Below are positions 39,807 to 49,584 of a stretch of DNA of 64,000 nt, piece after piece. The stretch lies in the NCBI GenBank assembly GCA_013287545.1, contig JABDDQ010000001.1:59898-123897 (forward strand). Direction: 5' to 3'. This DNA is from Bacteroidota bacterium (GTDB lineage: Bacteria > Bacteroidota > Bacteroidia > B-17B0 > Aurantibacillaceae). The number at the start of each line of letters is the position of its first letter. Position 1 is the first letter of the stretch. A program made the position numbers and the translations under genes. Below the pieces are notes generated by a model. The model was not told the origin of the DNA, did no database searches, and saw nothing but the letters and a program-made list of their open reading frames with translations.

Positions 39807-41057
39807 TTATTTAGCTGCCCCTGCATCTGCAGGAGGATTTGCAGCATTTTGTGCTTTAAATGCAGAGAAATCAAACAACAAAGTAAATCGTAATGTATTT
39901 TGTAATGGGTTACGTTGTGTAAGTGGTGTTAGATAACTCATATCAATGCTAAATACACTATATTTTACACCTAAACCAAAAGTAACGTACTGCCTATCAC
40001 CCTGATATTTATTTTCATAATAGTAACCGGTTCTAAAAGCAAGTAAATTATTGTACCAATATTCTAAACCGGTCGATGCTCTAATTTCTTGCAACTCACC
40101 TGTAGCTCCGGTTGGTGAATCAGTAAAAGAACCAAGCATGCCTGGTACAATAGGTCGGTATGGGTCTTTGCCTGCTGCAATTAAATAACCACCATTACCA
40201 TCGGGTATGCGATTACCTTGCGCATCTAATTGCCAAATAGGTGGAGATGGTACCAATAACTTAGTAACATCGGCTAAAAAAGTAATTGTGTTATACTCAT
40301 CTAAATGTAATTTAAAACCACCCCCTATACGTAATTGAGTTGGTAAAAAACTTTGTGAAGATTCGTCTGCATTATCAGTATAAGAAATTTTGTTGCCTAT
40401 GTTCGATAGGTTTACCCCAAAACTTGCTTCACCTTTTTTCTCGCCAACATCTAATTTTTTGCTGTGATAATAACAAGACATGTCAACGGCAAATGCTCTG
40501 CCTGGATGTGTAGTGGTAGAACTTCCTGGTAAAGGAATACTGTTTGTAAGGTTTGAATTAATATAACGAAATGCTATCCCTACCGAAAAATGCTGACTAA
40601 GTTTTTGGCTATATCCCACATCTACAGCAAACTCGTTAGGTTTAAAAGTACCTATGGCATTTCCACTGTTATCGGTAAACTGTACACTTCCTAACGTAAA
40701 ATAACGAAGAGAGCCTGCAATAGCAGCCATTTTATTTAATTTTTTGTAACCTGAAACCGAGGTTAAACTGATGTCGGGTACCAAAGCTCTTAACCAAGGT
40801 GTATAGGACATTGACATACCGAAATCTTTATCGGCAAAGGCATATTTCGAAGGATTCCAGTACATTGAATTGGCATCAGGAGAAGAAGCAGCTCCCACAT
40901 CACCCATACCGCCGGCACGGGCATCGGGGGTTATTAATAAAAATGGCACAGCAGTAGTTACCGTACTTAAACCACCTTTGTTATAATTAATGCCCTGAGA
41001 ATATGACTGGAAAACCAAAGCACATAAACCAACCGATGTAATTATCTTGTTATTCAT
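39807..41057 (-). CDS. porV: Type IX secretion system outer membrane protein PorV (LptO)
   Basis: AVPFLLITPDARAGGMGDVGAASSPDANSMYWNPSKYAF; adjacent to porU. Confidence 0.95.
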   Translation of the reverse strand: MNNKIITSVGLCALVFQSYSQGINYNKGGLSTVTTAVPFLLITPDARAGGMGDVGAASSPDANSMYWNPSKYAFADKDFGMSMSYTPWLRALVPDISLTSVSGYKKLNKMAAIAGSLRYFTLGSVQFTDNSGNAIGTFKPNEFAVDVGYSQKLSQHFSVGIAFRYINSNLTNSIPLPGSSTTTHPGRAFAVDMSCYYHSKKLDVGEKKGEASFGVNLSNIGNKISYTDNADESSQSFLPTQLRIGGGFKLHLDEYNTITFLADVTKLLVPSPPIWQLDAQGNRIPDGNGGYLIAAGKDPYRPIVPGMLGSFTDSPTGATGELQEIRASTGLEYWYNNLLAFRTGYYYENKYQGDRQYVTFGLGVKYSVFSIDMSYLTPLTQRNPLQNTLRFTLLFDFSAFKAQNAANPPADAGAAK

Positions 41058-41086
41058 TTTTTTAATAAGCCCGCGAATTTAATTAT

Positions 41087-44000
41087 TTAATTTAAGATTA
41101 CCAGCTTCTCTATCTTATCAGCCTTACTGCCTTCACTATTTTTAACAGTTACTTTGTAAATATAAACCCCACGGGCAAGTTTATCGCCGTAATCGTCTTT
41201 ACCGTCCCAGTTAATTCCGTCAGTTCTAAAACCTTGATTTTCTACAGTCTGCAAAAGTGTTTTCACAAGTTTTCCTGTTATAGTAAATATTTGTACTTCT
41301 ATATTTAAGAAATCGCAAGACTGATTGTGCTCTACATAAAATTTAGTAGATGTAGTAAATGGATTGGGATAATTAAGCACATGTGTTAAAGCTACCTGGG
41401 CATTTTGGGCCACTACAAAATCAGTTGAGGAGGTGCTTGAATTATCTAAAACATCCCAAACTTTTAAACTTAATGTGTGGTTTCCGTTTGGTAAACTATG
41501 AAGCTGGTACAGTATTTTTCCTGACTGATATCGGTTTAAATCTGCCTGATAATAATCGTTTAAAACTGTTTCGTGTGGTGTGTTTGCATCTAAAATAGCT
41601 GTAATGTCGTGCCCTAAACCATTGCCGGTTGTGTTTACACCCGACGAGTCAGATAACATGGCATATATAAAGGGATTTTGATTGGTGGTACCACCCGATA
41701 CAAATTTATCGTCGTTCATAAATAATTTTATTCCCGGTCCTTGATTGTCAATTATAGGTGTGTTGCTGGTTCCGCCAACAATAATTTGTCCGTAGTAGCC
41801 TGAGGCATCATTATTGTTACCGGCTTGGGCATAATAACTAATTTTACCATAACCAAAGTTGTACATAATGTCTTTTGGTACAATAAAGCTGTAACTAAAA
41901 TTTCCGTTGCTAACAGTAGCATTACCTTTATACAAAACACTTTTTTGCTGGTTGAAGTTAAAAATGTAAGATGATGCAGGTGTGTTTTGCGAGTTATTAA
42001 GTGTAGTTAGTACCGATGGTTTATCAAACACACTTATATATATGTTTCCGTTAAACCCTGGTAATTTATTCCCTACACTATCAGATACAAATCCTGTTAC
42101 GGTATACTTTCCTATAGCAGATAACGTATCATTAACATTTAGTGTATAGTTATGTGCGTTTATTTTTACCGGACTTGTATGTTGTTTTGGATAGGATAAT
42201 GTAAGGGCAGGGTCGCCAAGTAGGGCAAAATGCAAATACACAGCCCTTGCCGGAACAGATTTTGTAATGCGAATAATGTCGCCTAAAGTGGGGCGTCTTC
42301 CATTAACAAGTGAATCTATTGCTGCTGAGTAAAAGTAAGGACCTAAGGCTGAACCGTCCGGTATATAAGCAACTCGGGTAGTGGTAAATAAACCTATGCC
42401 GCCTCCGTTTGGGTTTAACAAAATATCTTCGCCTGCTGATTCTAACGTAGGGTCATCGTAACGGCTAAACTCACAAGTAGCTGTAAAAAATAAGGGCATA
42501 TTATTAATATTATTCCATTGCTCTATTTGGCCAATGGTAATAATTTCTTCGTGCGATAACTCAAGCACATCTCCGTGTCCTGAGTAACCCATTATTAGAG
42601 CCCCTTTTGCTATGCGGTTATTAATAGCCGTATTTACATCGGGGTAACGTCTGCCTCCCGGCACAGTTTCTACCTGATAAGCATCTTCATAAATTTTATC
42701 AATGTTATATCTGGGGTCGCTTTGCTGTATTAAAGTTGCATTTGACTCTTGTTGGTAAAAAAAAGCTGTTTCGTCTGAGGCACCAGGGTTGGCATCATCG
42801 GCAATAAGCGAAATCCAATTACGCCAATCGGGCGTGTTTTGTGTGGCTTGGTCGCAACAGCTCGAAGTTGGTTCAACTCTATTATAATACTGCTCTATTT
42901 TATTCGTAACAGCGGTGGCCTCGCCACTATTTTTTACAACTAAACGCCCAACACCTATATCTATAAGCCCATCAGGATCCCCATTAACACTAATTAAGCC
43001 ATCGTTATCATCCAAAAAAGCATAAAAATCATCACCTGTTTTAGAGTTAGTAAAACTCCATGAGTTATAGGTTTCAAACGTAGGAACTAATACGGTATTA
43101 GAAGGGTCATATCTATCTTTTTGTCTGTAAGAACCTGTGCCAAGTAACAATGCATATTGTGGTGGACGAGAAGCATATTTATAATACATGCGTATAAACT
43201 GGCGTATAGCCATAATATCTTGCACACCCGAAGAGAACTCGTTATAAATTTCATCGGGAGTAACAATTACATAGGTTAAATTTTCGTTTGCCTGATGAAG
43301 GTCTCCAAGCTTTTTTGCTTGACCTGCAAACTCTTGAGGTGCTATAATAATATAATCTGCAGGTGTGGTAACCAAAGCATGTAAATTTTGATTAGTTACT
43401 TGCCCTACAAAAGCAGGTGTTTGGTACGATGTGCCATCAAAAGCAATAAATTGCTTTAACGAATCTGTAACAACGGCAAATGAATAACTGTTAGATGCAA
43501 AAGTTATTTGTTGTTCGGTAATGTTAAATTGGTTACTAACATTCCAAATGCGTAATGTAGGAGACGTGCTTTGTAAATTAAATTGAGAAACTGCATTTGC
43601 ACCAATACAACGGTAATCTCTAAAAGTCATTTGGTTGCCCGTCATAGTAAGTGCACGACGAACAATTAACCAAATGTAATTTAACCATCCCGTTTCGTCA
43701 GGATATATGCGATTTACACCTATATCAATAGTTGTACCTCCGTTAGTATAAATAAAATATTTTGAGCCATTGCTTCCCGGTTCGGCTACATCACTATCAA
43801 AATCAGAACCGGTTGGTGGAAAAGTCATACTGTAAGGACTTCCAACACCCGGATATGATATATCAAATTCACCCGATGGTAAAGGCAATACACGTCTGCC
43901 AACCAAATCGGTTTGTAGCCAAACGGTATCGTTGTTTTGCAGGTTAGGAAACGAAAAAGGAAACGAATAATTTTGAACGTTATCAAAATTTTCACCATAA

Positions 44001-45058
44001 AATTCTCTGCCCGATGTTACTATATTGGTAACGTCGTTTTCATGTACCTGATAATCATCAAAACTATTAACTACATTGGTTACGGGTGCGGCGGCATTAG
44101 CTACCGGGGTAATTCTTTTTCCATAAGAAGAATTATCTAAGGTTATGAAATAGAAAACTGAATCAGAATAATAATGTTTGTTTCTTGAGTATCGGGTGCT
44201 AACATTATTTCCTGCATTATATTTCCATTTATGTGGCGATTGACCATAAAATAAAATATAGTCATTAGCATCAAAACTTCCATCAGCTTCGCCTTGTATA
44301 AATATGGCATTCTCACTTAAATCGTCATAATGAAAATCACTATTGGCTTCCGATAAAATTTCGCCTCCGTTACCATATATTTTAATATTACGGGGATCAC
44401 CTGCAACATCAAAACCCATATTCTGTAACATTGTTTTATCAATTTTATATATGGCATTTTGGGCTGTACCTATTTTAAACCAAGTACCGTTTGCTAACAC
44501 AGATGATGATGTAATGGCTTGCGTTTTATTGGTTTGGTTGCCGTTACGTTGGTTAGTTTGCAGGGGTTCCGATGTTGGTTGCCATTGTATGCGGTACGAT
44601 ACTAATTTTTCTAATTTACCTGTTGTTTTATTTATGCGTAAGGGCACTACTTTGCAGCACATGTAAGACACTTTTCTGTATGGTTTTACAGAGCTTTCTA
44701 TAATATCAAAATTAGCTGTAATGTATGCTTTGTTTATACACGTCTCTTCTTGAGCTGATAAGGTTTCGGTTAACACAGGCTCTATGGTGGGCTGTAATTT
44801 AACACCTTGTTTGCATGCTTCTTGTACAAATAAACAAGGTAAAAAACCTTTTTCTTCTATAGGGGATGAGCCATCAAAAGATAAAGTTTTAACAAGTGTT
44901 CCTTGTCGTTGAAAAGAAACAGGCGCATGCCATTTAATTTTAACAACGCCAATTTCTTCTGCTTCTATACTTTTTTGTAATTTAAATGATTGAGAAACCA
45001 TTTTACAACAACAAACCAACACAAAAACTACTACATATACCCTTCTGTTAAAAATCAT
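41087..45058 (-). CDS. porU: Type IX secretion system sortase PorU (C25 peptidase)
   Basis: Gingipain-like IMGYSGHGDVLELSHEEIITI, PLFFTATCEFSRYDDP; C-terminal VLNYPNPFTTSTKFYVEHNQ. Confidence 0.95.
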   Translation of the reverse strand: MIFNRRVYVVVFVLVCCCKMVSQSFKLQKSIEAEEIGVVKIKWHAPVSFQRQGTLVKTLSFDGSSPIEEKGFLPCLFVQEACKQGVKLQPTIEPVLTETLSAQEETCINKAYITANFDIIESSVKPYRKVSYMCCKVVPLRINKTTGKLEKLVSYRIQWQPTSEPLQTNQRNGNQTNKTQAITSSSVLANGTWFKIGTAQNAIYKIDKTMLQNMGFDVAGDPRNIKIYGNGGEILSEANSDFHYDDLSENAIFIQGEADGSFDANDYILFYGQSPHKWKYNAGNNVSTRYSRNKHYYSDSVFYFITLDNSSYGKRITPVANAAAPVTNVVNSFDDYQVHENDVTNIVTSGREFYGENFDNVQNYSFPFSFPNLQNNDTVWLQTDLVGRRVLPLPSGEFDISYPGVGSPYSMTFPPTGSDFDSDVAEPGSNGSKYFIYTNGGTTIDIGVNRIYPDETGWLNYIWLIVRRALTMTGNQMTFRDYRCIGANAVSQFNLQSTSPTLRIWNVSNQFNITEQQITFASNSYSFAVVTDSLKQFIAFDGTSYQTPAFVGQVTNQNLHALVTTPADYIIIAPQEFAGQAKKLGDLHQANENLTYVIVTPDEIYNEFSSGVQDIMAIRQFIRMYYKYASRPPQYALLLGTGSYRQKDRYDPSNTVLVPTFETYNSWSFTNSKTGDDFYAFLDDNDGLISVNGDPDGLIDIGVGRLVVKNSGEATAVTNKIEQYYNRVEPTSSCCDQATQNTPDWRNWISLIADDANPGASDETAFFYQQESNATLIQQSDPRYNIDKIYEDAYQVETVPGGRRYPDVNTAINNRIAKGALIMGYSGHGDVLELSHEEIITIGQIEQWNNINNMPLFFTATCEFSRYDDPTLESAGEDILLNPNGGGIGLFTTTRVAYIPDGSALGPYFYSAAIDSLVNGRRPTLGDIIRITKSVPARAVYLHFALLGDPALTLSYPKQHTSPVKINAHNYTLNVNDTLSAIGKYTVTGFVSDSVGNKLPGFNGNIYISVFDKPSVLTTLNNSQNTPASSYIFNFNQQKSVLYKGNATVSNGNFSYSFIVPKDIMYNFGYGKISYYAQAGNNNDASGYYGQIIVGGTSNTPIIDNQGPGIKLFMNDDKFVSGGTTNQNPFIYAMLSDSSGVNTTGNGLGHDITAILDANTPHETVLNDYYQADLNRYQSGKILYQLHSLPNGNHTLSLKVWDVLDNSSTSSTDFVVAQNAQVALTHVLNYPNPFTTSTKFYVEHNQSCDFLNIEVQIFTITGKLVKTLLQTVENQGFRTDGINWDGKDDYGDKLARGVYIYKVTVKNSEGSKADKIEKLVILN

Positions 45059-45155
45059 TCGCTTTTAAAAATATGAAACTTGTTCGGCAATTTAACGTAT
45101 AAAGCTACATAATATTGTTTTTAATTATTTTTTTTGCTTTAAAAAATAAAAATGC

Positions 45156-45163
45156 TAAGTTTG
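45156..45163 (+). promoter_or_regulatory. -7 box TAAGTTTG upstream of the porP/sprF-like gene
   Basis: TAAGTTTG; lies inside the listed ORF, so the start is likely 45191. Confidence 0.45.
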
Positions 45164-45190
45164 TGGGTGAAACTGAATAATTATTATTCT

Positions 45191-46156
45191 ATGATGAAAA
45201 AAATTACGGTATGTTTTTTATTGTTTCTTAGTATTTTCGTTACAGAAAGTGCCAAAGCGCAAGACCCTCAGTTTACACAATTTTACGCAAACCCATTATA
45301 CCTAAACCCGGCCTTTGCAGGTACAGCAAGGTGTCCAAGGTTTTGTTTAAACTACCGAAATGAGTGGCCAGGATTTAATAAAACATATATTACAACAAGT
45401 GCTTCTTACGATCAACATATAGATGCTATATCGGGTGGTATTGGTTTATTGGTTATGCAGGACAGAGCGGGTAATGGAACTTTAGTTACTACAGATGCAA
45501 GTCTTATATATTCTTATCAGTTAAACATTAATAGGGAGTTTTCTTTAAAATTTGGTTTACAAGGCACTTATCATCAAAAAACATTAGATTGGACTAAACT
45601 TACTTTTGGCGATATGATTGACCGTCGTCGTGGTTTTGTTTATAACACCAACGAAAATCCAAATAATTATCCTAACCAAACAGTGCGTGCAGCTGACGTA
45701 TCAGCTGGTATATTAGGTTACAGCAAGCGTTATTTTGTAGGGGTTGCAGTAAACCATTTAACTCAGCCCGACGAACATTTTATTGGTCCCAGCAGTCCGC
45801 TTCCTATGAAATTAACGGTACATGCCGGTGCTAATATTCCTTTAGAAAAAGGTGGAGAAACATATATTAGCCCTAATATATTGTACCAATATCAAGGGCA
45901 GTTTCAGCAGCTTAATTTAGGTTTGTATTTTGTGAAGAAAAATATAGTAGCCGGTTTATGGTACCGTAACCAAGATGCTATGATTGCTTTAATAGGTTTT
46001 CAAACCGACCATTTTAAATTTGGCTATAGTTATGATGTAACTATATCAAAACTGGCTAACGTATCGGCTGGTTCGCATGAAATTTCGGCACAATTTCAGT
46101 TAGCTTGCCGCCCTAAACATCGTAAATTCCGTACGATTAGTTGCCCATCATTCTAA
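45191..46156 (+). CDS. PorP/SprF-family T9SS membrane protein
   Basis: AQDPQFTQFYANPLYLNPAFAGTARCPRFCLNYRNEWPG. Confidence 0.95.
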   Translation: MMKKITVCFLLFLSIFVTESAKAQDPQFTQFYANPLYLNPAFAGTARCPRFCLNYRNEWPGFNKTYITTSASYDQHIDAISGGIGLLVMQDRAGNGTLVTTDASLIYSYQLNINREFSLKFGLQGTYHQKTLDWTKLTFGDMIDRRRGFVYNTNENPNNYPNQTVRAADVSAGILGYSKRYFVGVAVNHLTQPDEHFIGPSSPLPMKLTVHAGANIPLEKGGETYISPNILYQYQGQFQQLNLGLYFVKKNIVAGLWYRNQDAMIALIGFQTDHFKFGYSYDVTISKLANVSAGSHEISAQFQLACRPKHRKFRTISCPSF

Positions 46157-46173
46157 AAAAATGAAAATAATTG

Positions 46174-46181
46174 TAACTTTG
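46174..46181 (+). promoter_or_regulatory. -7 box TAACTTTG upstream of gldJ
   Basis: TAACTTTG, ~41 nt before ATG at 46223. Confidence 0.5.
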
Positions 46182-46222
46182 TTCACTTTTTTACGTTAAA
46201 AGAAAATCTATACACGAATAAC

Positions 46223-47830
46223 ATGGCAAAAACAACCAAATTATTAAAATCCATAGCGCTTTTTTCAGTTGGTGGATTAATGATATTTTCTTGCAGCCAA
46301 GAAAGATCGCCTATCACCGGATGGGCCTACAACACCTCTGAAAATGGGGGGTTTGAGAAAGTGCCTTACGAAGAGCAAGAAACTGGTCCTGGATTGGTTT
46401 TAATTGAAGGTGGTACTTTTACTATGGGGCGTACAGAACAGGATGTTTTATATGATTGGAATAACATTCCTCGTCGTGTAACAGTATCTTCTTTTTATAT
46501 GGATGAAACAGAGGTAACCAACTTTGGTTATTTAGAGTACCTATACTGGACTAACCGTGTATTTGGACCAAGTTACCCTGAAGTTTTTGTAAAAGCATTA
46601 CCTGATACATTAGTATGGCGTGATAAACTTGCGTATAACGAACCTTATGTAGAATATTACTTACGTCACCCGGCTTATCGTAATTATCCTGTAGTTGGTG
46701 TAAACTGGTTACAAGCTAATGATTTTTGTACTTGGCGTACCGATAGAACTAACGAGTTTATTTTAATTCGTGAAGGTTTATTAAACCACGTACCAAACCC
46801 ATCTGACCAAGATTATTTTAGTACACAAGCTTATTTGTCAAACAAATGGCAAGGTCAATTAAAACAAAAATTACCTTCATTTGATGAACAACAACCAGAA
46901 CGTGATGTACGCATGGAAGATGGTATATTTTTACCAAATTACCGTCTGCCTACAGAAGCAGAATGGGAGTATGCAGCTTACGGCTTAATTGGAAACACAA
47001 TCGGAGAACGTATCACAGATCGCCGTATCTATCCTTGGAACGGACATGGAGTTCGTAACCCTGAAGAAAAATATATTGGTCAAATGCATGCTAACTTTGT
47101 ACGTGGTGCCGGTGACTTTATGGGTACAGCAGGTTGGTTAAATGATAACGCAGATGTTACAGCGCCGGTTTATTCGTACTGGCCTAACGATTATGGTTTA
47201 TATAATATGGCAGGTAACGTAGCTGAGTGGGTAATGGACATTTACCGCCCTATGACTTCATCTGATGCAAGTGAATTTCGTCCTTTTCGTGGTAACGTGT
47301 TTAAAACACAAGTTAAAGACTCTACCGATAACACTATTGCTACTAATACAGATGGTATTTTGATTGATAAAGTAGACCATACTAAGAAAAAAGTGAATCC
47401 TCCTACACCACATGGTGTGAGTCAGGAAACACAAGAATTTGCCGATACAAGTATCGTAAATTCGGTACCGGGACGCGTACTATGGAGAGATGTTAGCATT
47501 GCTAAACCTGAAGATAAATTAGATGAAAGAAGAAACTATAAAACAAACGATTATCGTGATTATTTAGATGGTGATGTAAACTCAAGTTTATATTATGCTG
47601 AAGGAGAAGATGCCTTTGGTGAAAGAACCGGTAAAATGATGTATGAGTATGCTAAAACATCGTTAGTAAATAACTGGAGCCGTGTTTATAAAGGTGGTAG
47701 CTGGAGAGACCGTGCTTATTGGATGAACCCGGGTAGCCGCAGATTCTTAGACGAAAAACAAGCTAAAGATTATATTGGATTTAGATGTGCCATGACTCGT
47801 GTTGGTAGCCCAACCGGATTAGGTAAATAA
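46223..47830 (+). CDS. gldJ: Gliding motility / T9SS lipoprotein GldJ
   Basis: Lipobox; TGWAYNTSENGGFEKVPYEEQETGPGLVLIEGGTFTMGRTEQDVLYDWNNIPRRVTVSSFYMDETEVTN; SUMF1-like fold; next to murF. Confidence 0.92.
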   Translation: MAKTTKLLKSIALFSVGGLMIFSCSQERSPITGWAYNTSENGGFEKVPYEEQETGPGLVLIEGGTFTMGRTEQDVLYDWNNIPRRVTVSSFYMDETEVTNFGYLEYLYWTNRVFGPSYPEVFVKALPDTLVWRDKLAYNEPYVEYYLRHPAYRNYPVVGVNWLQANDFCTWRTDRTNEFILIREGLLNHVPNPSDQDYFSTQAYLSNKWQGQLKQKLPSFDEQQPERDVRMEDGIFLPNYRLPTEAEWEYAAYGLIGNTIGERITDRRIYPWNGHGVRNPEEKYIGQMHANFVRGAGDFMGTAGWLNDNADVTAPVYSYWPNDYGLYNMAGNVAEWVMDIYRPMTSSDASEFRPFRGNVFKTQVKDSTDNTIATNTDGILIDKVDHTKKKVNPPTPHGVSQETQEFADTSIVNSVPGRVLWRDVSIAKPEDKLDERRNYKTNDYRDYLDGDVNSSLYYAEGEDAFGERTGKMMYEYAKTSLVNNWSRVYKGGSWRDRAYWMNPGSRRFLDEKQAKDYIGFRCAMTRVGSPTGLGK

Positions 47831-47850
47831 CATTGTTAATAAAACAATTT

Positions 47851-47885
47851 AAAGCCCTGAGTTTATAGCTCGGGGCTTTTTATTT
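47851..47885 (+). terminator. Rho-independent terminator after gldJ
   Basis: AAAGCCCTGAG-TTTATAG-CTCGGGGCTTTTT. Confidence 0.75.
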
Positions 47886-47905
47886 TAAGGGTCTAATAAA
47901 ATACT

Positions 47906-49201
47906 ATGAATTTACTGTACACTAAATTTCTTGCTTGTAATCAAAACATTACAACAGATACGCGTAAAATAACCAAAGGTTGTATTTATTTTGCTTTAAA
48001 AGGAGAAAAGTTTGATGGAAATATATTTGCCGAAGATGCTTTAGAACAAGGTGCAGCTTATGCCGTGGTAGATAATGCTAAAGTTATTAAAGGTGAAAAA
48101 TATATTTTGGTAGAAGATGTTTTAACCACACTTCAGCAACTGGCAAATCATCACCGTAAACAATTAAATATTCCTATTATTGGCATTACCGGTAGCAATG
48201 GAAAAACTACTACAAAAGAATTGGTACATGCTGTTCTATCAAAAAAATATAACACACAATACACACAAGGCAATTTAAACAATCATATTGGTGTACCACT
48301 TACGTTGCTAACCATAACCTCTAAGCATGAAATGGCTGTTGTAGAGATGGGTGCTAATCATCAGTTAGAAATTGATATGCTTTGCCGCATTGCAGAACCT
48401 GATTTTGGCATTATAACCAATATTGGTAAAGCTCATTTAGAAGGATTTGGTGGCATTGAAGGAGTAAAAAAAGGTAAAAGCGAATTATACAGATATTTAA
48501 AAGAAAAAAACGGCACTGTATTTTTACATGGAGATGATACGGTGTTAGCTGATTTGGCGAAGGAGAATAACAAAGTAACTTACGGAACTAACAAGTTATA
48601 CGATGTAGTTGGCAAGTGCAATAAAAATAGTTTGTTTGTAGAATTTGCTTGGCGCACACGCTACAAAGCTACCGAAGTTAAAGCAGCAGATTATATTAAA
48701 ACAAATTTGGTAGGTGTTTATAATTATAATAATGCATTATGTGCTGCTTGTGTAGGAAATTATTTTAAAATAGAGGAAGATTTAATAAACGAGGCAATAC
48801 AAAATTATGCACCAACAAACAATCGCTCGCAATTGCAAAAAACAGAACATAATAGTTTGATATTAGACTACTACAATGCTAACCCAACCAGTATGCAGGC
48901 AGCTATTGAAAACTTTTATAATATGGATGCTGCTGATAAAATGCTGGTGTTAGGTGATATGTTAGAACTTGGAGAAGAATCAATTACAGAACACCAAGCC
49001 ATTATTAGTTTACTGCACGAAAAAAAATTGAATAATTATCTTTTAGTTGGCCCTATTTTTTCATCCTTACAAAAGGAAAAAAGTTTTACTGACTCTAAAC
49101 AAGCTCAGGTGTTTTTACAAGCGAATCCACAAAAAAACAAAACTATACTTATAAAAGGTTCTCGTGGTATAGCCTTAGAAGAAGTGGTAAAAGTCCTGTA
49201 A
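47906..49201 (+). CDS. murF: UDP-N-acetylmuramoyl-tripeptide--D-alanyl-D-alanine ligase
   Basis: TDTRKITKGCIYFALKGEKFDGN, GITGSNGKTTTKELV, VEMGANHQLEI, NIGKAHLEGFGG. Confidence 0.96.
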   Translation: MNLLYTKFLACNQNITTDTRKITKGCIYFALKGEKFDGNIFAEDALEQGAAYAVVDNAKVIKGEKYILVEDVLTTLQQLANHHRKQLNIPIIGITGSNGKTTTKELVHAVLSKKYNTQYTQGNLNNHIGVPLTLLTITSKHEMAVVEMGANHQLEIDMLCRIAEPDFGIITNIGKAHLEGFGGIEGVKKGKSELYRYLKEKNGTVFLHGDDTVLADLAKENNKVTYGTNKLYDVVGKCNKNSLFVEFAWRTRYKATEVKAADYIKTNLVGVYNYNNALCAACVGNYFKIEEDLINEAIQNYAPTNNRSQLQKTEHNSLILDYYNANPTSMQAAIENFYNMDAADKMLVLGDMLELGEESITEHQAIISLLHEKKLNNYLLVGPIFSSLQKEKSFTDSKQAQVFLQANPQKNKTILIKGSRGIALEEVVKVL

Positions 49202-49292
49202 TTGCTGCCGTTGAGATTTTAACAGGTTGTTAATTAATAATTCCGTAACAAAAACACAATGTAAAATTACGGCAAATCTATTGCCTGTACAG

Positions 49293-49300
49293 TAACTTTG
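49293..49300 (+). promoter_or_regulatory. -7 box TAACTTTG upstream of a small ORF
   Basis: TAACTTTG, 21 nt before ATG at 49322. Confidence 0.5.
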
Positions 49301-49321
49301 TTTCAAATTAAACGTGTTGTC

Positions 49322-49543
49322 ATGACTTACTTTGAAAGAACTTACTTACAAAAAAATCAAACGAACATTTCTATAAAAGAAAGTAAAAAACTTCAAAAAC
49401 TGCTTAGTGCTAAGGCTCTTGCAAGCAGCTCAGATTCTAAAGGCTTAAGCACAGCTGATTTAAAAAGGATGATGAAATTAAAAACATCACCTTGTGCCGA
49501 TTTTAATGTAGAAAGCTACATTCATCCATTTGACATAGCATAA
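49322..49543 (+). CDS. Small hypothetical protein (73 aa)
   Basis: MTYFERTYLQKNQTNISIKESKKLQKLLSAKALASSSDSKGLSTADLKRMMKLKTSPCADFNVESYIHPFDIA; own -7 box. Confidence 0.55.
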   Translation: MTYFERTYLQKNQTNISIKESKKLQKLLSAKALASSSDSKGLSTADLKRMMKLKTSPCADFNVESYIHPFDIA

Positions 49544-49572
49544 TTTATGCTTTTTAACAGAGGTAAAATATT

Positions 49573-49580
49573 TACCTTTG
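49573..49580 (+). promoter_or_regulatory. -7 box TACCTTTG, 4 nt before a GTG start
   Basis: TACCTTTGctttGTG. Confidence 0.5.
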
Positions 49581-49584
49581 CTTT

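Noticed and set aside
41087-45058. Several + strand ORFs of 61-107 aa inside porU
   Set aside because: Shadow ORFs inside a large well-supported gene.
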